The notes under the pieces are model-generated. The model saw only the letters and a program-made list of their open reading frames with translations. It made no database searches and had not been told where the DNA came from. DNA of 6,383 bases, taken from JBDNFP01 sp041689775 (lineage in GTDB: Bacteria; Bacteroidota; Bacteroidia; Cytophagales; Spirosomataceae). This document shows positions 1 to 6,119 of the stretch, in pieces (the stretch's first letter is position 1; every line of letters begins with the position of its first letter). The stretch is from the NCBI GenBank assembly GCA_041689775.1, contig JBDNFP010000058.1, positions 1 to 6,383 on the forward strand. Reading direction: 5' to 3'. Position numbers and translations under genes: made by a program.

Positions 1-460
1 GATCGAGTACGACTATGCCAAAAGCAGTACTTACGTAGGCGAGCCCTTCGTGAAAAATAATCTGACTACTCCGTCGGTTGGCTGGTAGTCTGGGGGTATC
101 ACGCAGGAGCGGCCATTCGATAATCTCTTCGGGCTCGGCGTTTTCGTTGAGGTATACTAAGTCGAGATTACCGCTGCGGTAACTGAGCAGAAGGAGCCGG
201 GTAGTGGGCTCGTAGGCCATACTACTGATACCCGTATCATGCAGTCCGTTTATTTTAGAATAGAGCGTAACACTATCCTGTTCGGGATCATAGCTGAATA
301 AACCATTGTAGGTAGCGCAAAAAAAGCGATTCCCTACTTGCTCGATGTGTTGTCCGGAAAGGTAGCTGAAATGCGTTTGCCAGCCCCCTAAGGGTATCTC
401 CTGAGCGTAGGTAGAGATGCAGAAAACAAAAAGAAAAACGGATAAGACCCCTGCTTTCAT
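1..460 (-). CDS. porZ: PorZ-like T9SS beta-propeller protein, N-terminal part (runs off left edge)
   Basis: The reverse strand opens with ATG at 460 and reads 153 codons without a stop to the window edge. The protein starts with a signal peptide (MKAGVLSVFLFVFCISTYAQ, residues 1-20, ending in the A-Q typical of Bacteroidota). The mature part begins EIPLGGWQTHFSY and continues with NRFFCATYNGLFSYD, KINGLHDTGISSMAYEP, SGNLDLVYL and GLAYVSTAFGIVVLD. That order of short beta-propeller blades is the start of PorZ as I know the family. In Porphyromonas gingivalis PorZ is a surface protein of the type IX secretion attachment complex that delivers anionic lipopolysaccharide to the PorU sortase. The ATG overlaps the stop of the upstream yjbQ-like gene (ATGA), so the two are probably translated together. 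Two-component-regulator-type propellers look similar, and the C-terminal domains that would settle the matter lie outside the window. Family assignment is fairly sure; the function is by homology. Confidence 0.82.
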   Translation of the reverse strand, partial: MKAGVLSVFLFVFCISTYAQEIPLGGWQTHFSYLSGQHIEQVGNRFFCATYNGLFSYDPEQDSVTLYSKINGLHDTGISSMAYEPTTRLLLLSYRSGNLDLVYLNENAEPEEIIEWPLLRDTPRLPANRRSSQIIFHEGLAYVSTAFGIVVLD

Positions 461-879
461 ATCCCGTAGGCGGTTAGAACGAGAGTCCGGCCGGGTACCC
501 TATTGCGGTGTTCACCCAGATAAATACCTTGCCATATTCCAAGGTTAAGCTGTCCGTTACTAATGGGGATACTCACCGAACGGCCAAGCAGCGAGGGCTT
601 GATGTGGGCGGGCATGTCGTCGTTGCCTTCATAATTATGGAGGTAGTAAGGGGCATTTTCTGGTACTACTTTGTTGAAATGGGTTTCAAAATCCTGACGT
701 ACGGTAGGGTCAGCATTTTCGTTGATGGTAAGGCTGGCCGAAGTATGCTTGACGAACACATGAAGTACTCCGATCTTTACACGCCTGAGATCGGGTAATT
801 CATTCACGACCCGATCCGTGATTAAATGAAACCCTCTTGGAAAGGATGGTAGTCTGAATTCACGTTGAAATGCCAGCAT
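457..879 (-). CDS. YjbQ/UPF0047 family protein (secondary thiamine-phosphate synthase-like)
   Basis: This is a complete protein of 140 residues, the usual length of the UPF0047/YjbQ family. The signatures are all present: HTSASLTINENADPTVR (45-61), His81, EGNDDMPAHIKPSLLG (84-99), and LGIWQGIYLGEHR (113-125). The conserved histidines and acidic residues cluster as expected for the family's putative active site. The fold is a small cytoplasmic beta-sandwich, with no signal peptide. E. coli YjbQ shows weak thiamine-phosphate synthase activity, but the true role of the family is not settled, so the enzymatic name should be taken lightly. The gene starts 12 bp after the Crp-like regulator's stop and its TGA overlaps the ATG of porZ, which argues for one transcript. 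ATG 879 was chosen because it gives the family's normal short N-terminus. Confidence 0.88.
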   Translation of the reverse strand: MLAFQREFRLPSFPRGFHLITDRVVNELPDLRRVKIGVLHVFVKHTSASLTINENADPTVRQDFETHFNKVVPENAPYYLHNYEGNDDMPAHIKPSLLGRSVSIPISNGQLNLGIWQGIYLGEHRNRVPGRTLVLTAYGI

Positions 880-891
880 TCAATGTTTTGA

Positions 892-1470
892 TTATGCAAG
901 CTCACTACGTAGCTTAATGAGTTCAAGGGGGCTTAGCCTAAGAAATGAAGCCAGTATTTTGACGGGTATTTCGGTACCTAGTCCGGGATATTCTTCGTCA
1001 AAAAGCAGCAAGCGTGATTTAATATCGAAGGAGTTTAGCGTGCGTCCCAGTTGCCGTTGTTGCGTTACTTCTTCCAATAATTTTTGAACCAAACGCAGCC
1101 AGTACGGAATCTTATCATGAATATTCATCAAGTCTTCGTAACGCAGAATTAGAAGCTGGCAGTCGGTAACGGCCTGAATATTCTCGTTTGCCGGGGATTG
1201 ATGACGAAAACTATCGGGCAAGACAGCAATGTGTCCTTGACGAATGAAATAGCGGGTTACCTCTCCATCCTGATCGAAGTGCAACACCCGAAGAGTACCT
1301 TGCATCACAAATCCAATGGTACGGCAGATATTCCCTTCGCGAAGGAAGTAGTCGCCAGCGTCAAGTTTAATCTCCTTTACGACTGACTCTAACAAGGTAA
1401 ATTGGTCGTCTGGCAATGAGTCGTCTGGCAATGAAACATAACGTTCCAGAAAGTTCTTCAGTTGTTCCAT
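892..1470 (-). CDS. Crp/Fnr-family transcriptional regulator
   Basis: This 192-residue protein has the length and layout of the many short Crp-like regulators of Bacteroidota. An N-terminal cyclic-nucleotide-binding-type beta-barrel covers about 24-112 (LDAGDYFLREGNICRTIGFV, MQGTLRVLHFDQDGE, TDCQLLILRYEDL). A long dimerisation helix follows at about 120-145, and a C-terminal helix-turn-helix at about 166-192 (EIPVKILASFLRLSPLELIKLR). The cAMP-contact signature of E. coli Crp is not visible in the 79-100 stretch, so the ligand is unknown and may not be cAMP. Residues 13-22 are a perfect SLPDD duplication encoded by a 15-bp tandem repeat. The gene ends 12 bp before the YjbQ-like gene, with which it probably forms an operon. 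A 7-bp-arm inverted repeat lies just upstream of the start and is a candidate site of self-regulation. Target genes cannot be read from the sequence. Confidence 0.9.
   Translation of the reverse strand: MEQLKNFLERYVSLPDDSLPDDQFTLLESVVKEIKLDAGDYFLREGNICRTIGFVMQGTLRVLHFDQDGEVTRYFIRQGHIAVLPDSFRHQSPANENIQAVTDCQLLILRYEDLMNIHDKIPYWLRLVQKLLEEVTQQRQLGRTLNSFDIKSRLLLFDEEYPGLGTEIPVKILASFLRLSPLELIKLRSELA
1405..1434. repeat. 15-bp tandem duplication inside the Crp-like gene
   Basis: The 15-mer GTCGTCTGGCAATGA occurs twice back to back (1405-1419 and 1420-1434). It keeps the reading frame and duplicates SLPDD at residues 13-17 and 18-22, ahead of the nucleotide-binding barrel. The copies are identical, which suggests a recent slippage event or a length-variable linker. 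Confidence 0.9.
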
Positions 1471-1483
1471 AGTCTATCAAAAC

Positions 1484-1508
1484 TCGCAATTCTGGTGGGA
1501 TATTGCGA
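1484..1508. promoter_or_regulatory. Inverted repeat upstream of the Crp-like gene (candidate operator)
   Basis: TCGCAAT at 1484-1490 and ATTGCGA at 1502-1508 are perfect 7-bp inverted arms separated by 11 bp. They lie 14 bp upstream of the regulator's ATG, in the 68-bp gap after the secreted repeat-protein gene. Two-fold symmetry in front of a dimeric HTH regulator suggests an autoregulatory site; a leader hairpin is the alternative. The arms are longer and more widely spaced than a classical Crp site, so assignment to this regulator is only inference. Confidence 0.35.
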
Positions 1509-1538
1509 TGGGGTGTGAATTATTATATTTCAATAAAG

Positions 1539-3383
1539 TTATGGTTTATTTTCCACAGTAACGATTGCAACGCCTCGGCTAGTTCCGGTACCGCAAGCAT
1601 TTTTTAACGAGCTGATGGTAAATTGGGTCGTTGTCTTGGGCGAAACGGATATCAGGTACGGATTGAGAAAGGTTCCACTAATACCCGAACCGTCCGAAAG
1701 TGTAAACGACCAGGGAGGGAGTCCGTGTTTGAATTTGAGCCGGATACGGGTGCTATTTCCGGCGGTTATGATCCCTTGCCCTGAAACTTCTCCCACGGCA
1801 GCATCGGGCGCTATTACCTGAATTTCTTGCGGTTGACTGGCCACACCGGGGGCGGTTGCCACAATCCTGATTCGTTGGGTACTGGTCGTATCACCCTGGT
1901 AGGGAGGTGTTATTTTTACTTTCAGCGGGCTTTCTTTACCGGTAGTGGGCATGTCTACGAATTTCCCGGTGCTATCCGCTATCTGAACAATGAACTTATT
2001 GGCAGCATAAAAACGCCCCGAACTGGTGAAAGGAACGGAGATTTCGCCACCCGAGCAGATGAGCGTTTGCGACGGCTTTTCCATGGTCAGGGTAGATGGC
2101 GGCACATCCACTGAAACGTAGGCATTACCCGAAAATGCCCCGACACCACATAGGCCACCAGCTGAGGTGATCCGGTACGAAGTAGTATTGTAGGGGCTTA
2201 CTCTTACCGAATAGGGTGAAGTAAGGATATTGTTTTCGTAAGTACCGTCGGAAAGCAGTACAAACCAAGGCCCACCACCCTGGAAGCGAAGGGATAAGTC
2301 AGCGTTGCCGCCCTCTTTTAGCCGAACGGTGTCTTGTTGAAGTACGGCGATAGTGGGTGCAACCACGGATATCTTTGCAGAATCACTTACCAGTCGGGGT
2401 GAGGTAGAAATAATCCGTAAAGTATATTCTCCCGTAGGTGTACCTATAGGCACTTTTGCAATGATGGGTCCGGTAGTATCGGCGGGCGAGATGGTCTTAA
2501 AAACTCCGTTCCGATCCGTAATCTGAATGACAAAGTTATTGCCAGACTTGTAAGCTCCCGTGGCGCTGAATGAGACCTGAAATGGGTTATTGGTACACAC
2601 CCGATAGCCTTTTTCAGCTTCTTTAAGTGCCAGACGGGGTTCGGGATTGGCATCAACGTTTACGATCACATTACCCTCGGCGCTACCACTACCGCAGGCA
2701 TTGGATACTCCGTTGAGGGTGTAGGTCTGGATTTTATCCGGTTTAATGGAGAAGTAGTAGGGATTGCTCAGGGTATGATTAACGGTAGTTCCTTCTGAAA
2801 GTTGAAAAGACCAAGGAGCCGCGCCGGTAAAGCTCACCCGTAGCTGCGCATCCTGACCAGGCATGATGCGGGAGGAGCTTGATCCGTCGGCGGTTTCGAG
2901 GCGGGCTGTAGGGGTGGGTAGCAGCCGGATGGTTACCTCACTTCCAATCACAGCCGGAGCGGTAGAAACTACCCGAATCCGGTAGAGGTATCCCCCTCTT
3001 TTGTCCGCTGGAATAACGGCTTTAATCGGTCCCTTTGCCACCTCCTCTGATATTTTGACTATCCTACCAGCTGCGTCAAGCAGTTGTACAGAAAACGTAT
3101 TTTCAGGGTCAAACGAGCCGACGCTGGTAAACGGGACGGAAATAGAACTACCCGGACAAACCGATAGGTAAGCAATATCACCCGTAGCAATAGCCCATTT
3201 TTTAAAGATGGAGTCAGCCGCAATGACGCTTGACTTTGTATCGGTTCCACTAGTACGTAGCTGCGTCGGATTAGTTAGTAGCGTATCGGTCTGGGGGATA
3301 GTCGGAATTACCTGGGCTACCCCTTTTGAAAGTGTACCCAAAACAAGTCCCAGAAATACTGAAATAAAACAAACTCTAATCAT
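1539..3383 (-). CDS. Secreted protein with three paired beta-sandwich (Ig-like) repeats
   Basis: A signal peptide covers residues 1-24 (hydrophobic FISVFLGLVLG, ending GVAQ), followed by a Thr/Ser-rich linker to about 65. The rest is three A-B domain pairs. A modules (about 68-156, 250-343, 430-526) share PFTSxGxF, NxFxVQ and a late RIxxVxTxP strand. B modules (about 157-247, 344-428, 527-614) share PWxFxLSxGT, NPYxxSVxP and TxYxI, then a short Cys loop (NACGSG, GLCGVG, NACGTG). The pair repeats every 180-187 residues. Each A has one Cys near its start (76, 263, 443) and each B one near its end (230, 412, 597). I know such modules from large surface proteins of Cytophagales, where they act as structural or adhesive stalks. 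No enzyme domain, membrane anchor or T9SS C-terminal sorting domain is visible; the protein stops directly after the third B module. ATG 3383 gives a clean signal peptide. The precise function is unknown. Confidence 0.85.
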   Translation of the reverse strand: MIRVCFISVFLGLVLGTLSKGVAQVIPTIPQTDTLLTNPTQLRTSGTDTKSSVIAADSIFKKWAIATGDIAYLSVCPGSSISVPFTSVGSFDPENTFSVQLLDAAGRIVKISEEVAKGPIKAVIPADKRGGYLYRIRVVSTAPAVIGSEVTIRLLPTPTARLETADGSSSSRIMPGQDAQLRVSFTGAAPWSFQLSEGTTVNHTLSNPYYFSIKPDKIQTYTLNGVSNACGSGSAEGNVIVNVDANPEPRLALKEAEKGYRVCTNNPFQVSFSATGAYKSGNNFVIQITDRNGVFKTISPADTTGPIIAKVPIGTPTGEYTLRIISTSPRLVSDSAKISVVAPTIAVLQQDTVRLKEGGNADLSLRFQGGGPWFVLLSDGTYENNILTSPYSVRVSPYNTTSYRITSAGGLCGVGAFSGNAYVSVDVPPSTLTMEKPSQTLICSGGEISVPFTSSGRFYAANKFIVQIADSTGKFVDMPTTGKESPLKVKITPPYQGDTTSTQRIRIVATAPGVASQPQEIQVIAPDAAVGEVSGQGIITAGNSTRIRLKFKHGLPPWSFTLSDGSGISGTFLNPYLISVSPKTTTQFTISSLKNACGTGTSRGVAIVTVENKP

Positions 3384-3513
3384 AATGCAGAAAGCGTAAT
3401 ACTAATTTAACCTAAGAACGTCAAAAAACGGTAATCTGTGAGAATCGACGCTTCTAAAACTTATTGAACGGAATAATTTTCCCGGTATTTTGTCAGAAAA
3501 GGTTTTCGTAATT

Positions 3514-4224
3514 CTAATTGAGGGGCACCAATTTATTTCCCCGTAAAATGGGTACGACATCGTAGAGATCAGATTGCAGCGAGTAGGTAATATCTTTTTG
3601 AATACCTAACCGTTGCAGTCGGCGTACGTGCGACGAGTTTGCTACGAAAGCTGGTAGATTGTCCTTTCCTTGATTATAAAGCCTTTGCGCCATGAGAGCG
3701 CCATCTTCGATGAGCATAAACTGGTCTTTCAAGGCCTCGGCCAAAGCACCCGCAAAAAGTGTGTCTTCGAGGTTGGGTCGGCCCTTCCATCCGGCGCAGA
3801 GAACCAGAATGTCGTATTGCTCAGAGCGTAGTTGATTCACCAAAGCGCCCAGGTTGAGGAAGGCACCAATCATTACTTTCACCGCGGAAGGTTTAGCTTT
3901 GGCAATGGATAAAGTACCATTGGTGGTAGTCATGGCGATATTGGCTCCGATCAGGCTTTCCGACATATAGCTGAATGGCGAGTTGTCGAGATCAAAACCA
4001 TCCACTTTCAGCGCGTTACGCTCGGCAGCGGCTAAATACCCTTTTTCCTGTAAGGCTTTACATTCCTCAATGGTAGCAACGGGGGTAATACTTGCTACCC
4101 CGTAGGCTAGGCCGGTGACCATGCAGGAAGTGGCGCGGAAAATATCAGCAACGACAACAATAGAGTTATCAAGCTTATGGAGGTGCAATAAATCGGGCGT
4201 CAGACAGACGTCAAGTTGTTTCAT
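3514..4224 (-). CDS. comB: 2-phosphosulfolactate phosphatase family protein (ComB-like)
   Basis: The 236 residues match the ComB family in length and motifs: VVVADIFRATS (23-33), AAAERN (65-70), GFDLDNSPFSY (76-86), the TTTNGT box (99-104), CAGWKGRPNLEDT (143-155), and a terminal VVPILRGNKLV. In methanogens ComB is a Mg2+-dependent phosphatase turning 2-phosphosulfolactate into sulfolactate on the way to coenzyme M. The acidic and Asn/Thr residues in these boxes are those conserved in the family. Cytophagales are not known to make coenzyme M, so the substrate here may be a related phosphoester. The protein is cytoplasmic, with no signal peptide. It lies 71 bp downstream of gcvT on the same strand, with a terminator-like hairpin between them, so it may be partly co-transcribed with gcvT. 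Family identity is strong; the biological role is open. Confidence 0.88.
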   Translation of the reverse strand: MKQLDVCLTPDLLHLHKLDNSIVVVADIFRATSCMVTGLAYGVASITPVATIEECKALQEKGYLAAAERNALKVDGFDLDNSPFSYMSESLIGANIAMTTTNGTLSIAKAKPSAVKVMIGAFLNLGALVNQLRSEQYDILVLCAGWKGRPNLEDTLFAGALAEALKDQFMLIEDGALMAQRLYNQGKDNLPAFVANSSHVRRLQRLGIQKDITYSLQSDLYDVVPILRGNKLVPLN

Positions 4225-4244
4225 GTTGGGTATTCAAGTGGTGG

Positions 4245-4277
4245 AAAAGAGCCAGGTCAGGGTTTCCTGAACGGCTC
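4245..4277 (-). terminator. Hairpin plus T-run between gcvT and comB (terminator or attenuator)
   Basis: Read on the minus strand, GAGCC (4277-4273) and GGCTC (4253-4249) form an outer 5-bp helix. Inside it, TCAGG-AAAC-CCTGA (4270-4257) forms a second 5-bp helix, with a small internal loop between the two. TTTT follows at once (4248-4245). This is the form of a modest intrinsic terminator, placed after the gcvT stop and 20 bp before the comB ATG. The short T-run and split stem suggest incomplete termination. Confidence 0.5.
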
Positions 4278-4295
4278 GTAATCCGGATCGTTTAT

Positions 4296-5375
4296 TTATT
4301 TAACAAATGGAAGCTTTGCTACCTGTGCTTTTAGAAGTCGTTCCCGTACTTTGACAAAGATCTCTGTACCAGGTTTTGCGTACTCAACTTGTAGGTAGCC
4401 CATACCGATGCCCTTTTGTAAGGTAGGAGACATTGAGCCCGAGGTAACCTCACCGATAACGACACCGTCGGCGGTGCACAGCTCATAATGACTACGTGGA
4501 ATACCACGGTCGAGCACCTCAAAGCCAACTAACTTACGAGTAAGCCCCGCTTCTCCCTGAGCCTTTAATGCCTCGGAGTTGATGAATGGCTTAGTAAACT
4601 TAGTCACCCAGCCAAGCCCAGCTTCCAGGGGCGACGTGGTATCGTCAATATCATTTCCGTACAGACAGTACCCTTTCTCCAATCGTAGGGTATCGCGGGC
4701 CCCGAGACCTACGGGTTTAATGTCAAATTCGGCACCGGCTTCAAAGATGGCCTCCCACATTGCTTTGGCGTCTTTGGCCCAAACGTAGATTTCAAATCCC
4801 CCCGAACCGGTATACCCCGTGGCAGAAATGAGTACATCATCAATGCCAGCCATTATCCCGGTGGTGAAGGTATAGTACTCCATCGCCGGCAGATCTACTT
4901 CGGTAAGCTTCTGCAGGGTAGCCGTGGCCTTTGGTCCCTGAACGGCCAGCAGGCACAAACGGTCAGAAATATTCTCCATTTCTACCCCTTCTGTGTTATG
5001 ACTCATGATCCAGTTCCAATCTTTTTCAATATTGGACGCATTGACCACCAGATAGTATTCGTTTTCGTTATAGCGGTACACCAGGAGATCATCTACTATT
5101 CCACCGGTGGCATTGGGGAGGTAGCTATATTGTACTTTCCCATCGAATAACGTCGAGGCATCATTGGCCGACACTCGTTGAATCAAGTCAAGGGCTTTGG
5201 GGCCTTTAACCACAAACTCTCCCATGTGAGATACATCAAAAACACCCACCCCGTTACGAATGGTATGGTGTTCTTCCAGGTCAGAACTGTAACGTACCGG
5301 CATTTCAAATCCGGCAAATGGAACTATTTTGGCGCCCAACTTAACGTGTACTTCGTGGAGGGGTATTGTTTTCAT
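4296..5375 (-). CDS. gcvT: Glycine cleavage system aminomethyltransferase (T protein)
   Basis: GcvT takes the aminomethyl group from lipoylated GcvH, transfers the one-carbon unit to tetrahydrofolate as 5,10-methylene-THF, and releases ammonia. The 359 residues are full length. Visible signatures are LGAKIVPFAGFEMPVRY (13-29), DVSHMGE (47-53), GGIVDDLLVYR (91-101, with the family's catalytic Asp at 96), VVNASN (110-115), AVQGP (144-148), the ATGYTGSGGFE folate-site stretch (185-195), GLGARDTLRLE (223-233), and SGSMSPTLQKGIGMGY (312-327). The open frame runs on to 5744, but residues before MKTIPLHEVH are unlike the family and lie antisense to the secreted-protein gene, so ATG 5375 is the start. 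A perfect TAnnTTTG promoter core lies 37 bp upstream. comB follows after 71 bp. gcvH and gcvP are not in the window, as is common in Bacteroidota. The protein is cytoplasmic. Confidence 0.97.
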   Translation of the reverse strand: MKTIPLHEVHVKLGAKIVPFAGFEMPVRYSSDLEEHHTIRNGVGVFDVSHMGEFVVKGPKALDLIQRVSANDASTLFDGKVQYSYLPNATGGIVDDLLVYRYNENEYYLVVNASNIEKDWNWIMSHNTEGVEMENISDRLCLLAVQGPKATATLQKLTEVDLPAMEYYTFTTGIMAGIDDVLISATGYTGSGGFEIYVWAKDAKAMWEAIFEAGAEFDIKPVGLGARDTLRLEKGYCLYGNDIDDTTSPLEAGLGWVTKFTKPFINSEALKAQGEAGLTRKLVGFEVLDRGIPRSHYELCTADGVVIGEVTSGSMSPTLQKGIGMGYLQVEYAKPGTEIFVKVRERLLKAQVAKLPFVK

Positions 5376-5390
5376 TCGGTCAGATACGTT

Positions 5391-5408
5391 TAGATGAAGT
5401 AGATGAAG
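5391..5408. repeat. 9-bp tandem repeat in the gcvT leader
   Basis: TAGATGAAG occurs twice in direct succession (5391-5399 and 5400-5408), between the gcvT promoter core and the ATG. It would fall at the very start of the transcript. I know no function for it. Confidence 0.6.
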
Positions 5409-5411
5409 GTG

Positions 5412-5419
5412 CAAAAGTA
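5412..5419 (-). promoter_or_regulatory. Candidate gcvT promoter core (-7 element)
   Basis: On the minus strand this reads TACTTTTG, an exact match to the Bacteroidota -7 consensus TAnnTTTG, and predicts a short leader of about 30 nt before ATG 5375. A TTTG lies upstream but only 12 bp away, closer than the usual 19-21 bp, so the -33 box is not convincing. Confidence 0.5.
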
Positions 5420-5429
5420 GGAAATGACG

Positions 5430-5443
5430 GGCAAAGGCTTGCC
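5430..5443. promoter_or_regulatory. Palindrome between divergent promoters (candidate operator)
   Basis: GGCAA-AGGC-TTGCC is a perfect 5-bp-arm inverted repeat. Its centre lies about 17 bp from each of the two outward-facing TAnnTTTG cores (5412-5419 and 5453-5460), so a protein bound here could affect both gcvT and the secreted-protein gene. The arms are short and chance is possible. Confidence 0.3.
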
Positions 5444-5452
5444 TTTTCCCGA

Positions 5453-5460
5453 TAGTTTTG
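5453..5460 (+). promoter_or_regulatory. Candidate promoter core for the secreted-protein gene (-7 element)
   Basis: TAGTTTTG matches the Bacteroidota -7 consensus TAnnTTTG exactly, and would give a leader of about 65 nt before ATG 5532. No good -33 TTTG lies 19-21 bp upstream. Confidence 0.45.
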
Positions 5461-5502
5461 AGTAAAACCCCTGAGAACACACCTATCCTGAATAATTTAG
5501 TA

Positions 5503-5518
5503 TAGATTGCGTAATCTA
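5503..5518. repeat. Small inverted repeat 13 bp before the secreted-protein start
   Basis: TAGATT-GCGT-AATCTA has perfect 6-bp arms and a 4-nt loop. In the transcript it would be a weak hairpin just ahead of the ATG, where Bacteroidota ribosome sites are usually A-rich and unstructured. It could alternatively be a DNA-binding site. Confidence 0.4.
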
Positions 5519-5531
5519 ACTTCTTTCCTGC

Positions 5532-5990
5532 ATGTACCGACCAATTCCTAATTCCATTCTTGTAGTATTCCTGGTAATCTTTTCGAGCGTAGCATGGGCG
5601 CAGTCCGGGGCATCTTACGATCCAACTACCTACGAAGGAGCCGTTATTAGTATTGGCAAAGGGGGTGGTTTTGCGGGTACGGTTCGGGAGTACCGCCTGC
5701 TGGATACGGGTCGGCTGTATCTTAAAGAACCGGGAAATACACACTTTCGGTTGATAAGGAAGAAATGTAAAAAAAAGGCTTACACCTGGTTTTATGAACT
5801 CGAAAGAACGGGTGTCCGCTGTATAGACTATCAGAATCCTGGTAATGTCTACCAGTTTGTCGGGTTAAAAGATGCCGCCCTGGATAAGCGGGTAACCTGG
5901 GGTAATAACGATTCGGAAGTTGCCCCGGAAATAACGGATTACTATTCCCGCTTTATGGCTTATTGGGTTAATAAGAAAACAAAGAAATAG
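5532..5990 (+). CDS. Small secreted protein of unknown function
   Basis: This 152-residue protein begins with a clear signal peptide (1-24: hydrophobic ILVVFLVIFSSVAW, cleavage after AQ). The mature part contains ISIGKGGGFAGTVREYRLLDTGRLY (39-63), a basic KKCKKK patch (77-82), NPGNVYQFV (102-110) and VTWGN (121-125), and ends lysine-rich. This combination of a Gly-rich stretch, a YxLLxxGRL segment and a NPGNVYxF box recalls a conserved but uncharacterised family of secreted or periplasmic Bacteroidota proteins, known to me only as hypothetical. Two Cys (79 and 97) could form a disulfide. There is no lipobox, membrane helix or sorting domain. The gene is divergent from gcvT, with its own TAnnTTTG core, and is followed by a terminator-like hairpin, so it is probably a single-gene unit. 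No enzyme motif is visible and I do not assign a function. Confidence 0.85.
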   Translation: MYRPIPNSILVVFLVIFSSVAWAQSGASYDPTTYEGAVISIGKGGGFAGTVREYRLLDTGRLYLKEPGNTHFRLIRKKCKKKAYTWFYELERTGVRCIDYQNPGNVYQFVGLKDAALDKRVTWGNNDSEVAPEITDYYSRFMAYWVNKKTKK

Positions 5991-6003
5991 CCAATCATTA
6001 AGA

Positions 6004-6037
6004 TTCAGTAAGTGTCATACAATACTTATTTTCTGAA
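6004..6037 (+). terminator. Hairpin with T-run after the secreted-protein gene
   Basis: TAAGTGT (6009-6015) pairs with ATACTTA (6022-6028, one G-U) around a 6-nt loop, followed by TTTT at 6029-6032. An outer TTCAG/CTGAA pair (6004-6008 with 6033-6037) brackets the whole. The stem is AT-rich and weak, but it sits 14-18 bp past the stop codon, where a terminator is expected. Confidence 0.35.
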
Positions 6038-6119
6038 GCTGTTCAAAGTTTGTGTGGATTTATGAAAAGAGGCCGTAGAGCGTTAAGAGTATGTTTTGGA
6101 TTGTACTAAACTAATAAAA
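6038..6119. other. Gene-free spacer before the insertion sequence
   Basis: No family-like reading frame is visible on either strand here. A 15-codon frame from ATG 6062 to TAA has no recognisable content. The stretch around 6040-6057 vaguely resembles insertion-sequence termini, but not strongly enough to name. Confidence 0.5.

Noticed and set aside
508..798. Plus-strand 96-codon open frame
   Set aside because: It is antisense to the intact YjbQ-like gene and has no recognisable motifs.
1615..2114. Plus-strand open frames inside the secreted repeat-protein gene
   Set aside because: They lie antisense to a gene with a clear repeat architecture and show no family features. They are frame shadows.
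3496..3507. GAAAA-GG-TTTTC inverted repeat after comB as a terminator
   Set aside because: A 2-nt loop cannot close this stem, and the A/T composition makes such a repeat likely by chance.
5376..5531. Glycine riboswitch upstream of gcvT
   Set aside because: The leader predicted from the promoter core is only about 30 nt and no glycine-aptamer features are visible in the 156-bp gap.
5376..5744. A 123-codon N-terminal extension of gcvT on the minus strand
   Set aside because: The extension does not resemble GcvT and overlaps, antisense, the signal peptide and early part of the secreted-protein gene. ATG 5375 gives the standard 359-residue enzyme and a promoter core lies just upstream.
6040..6057. 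Possible second insertion-sequence terminus (GTTCAAAGTTTGTGTGG-like)
   Set aside because: It gives only a faint resemblance to IS256-type ends, with no partner repeat and no transposase, so it is not reported as an element.
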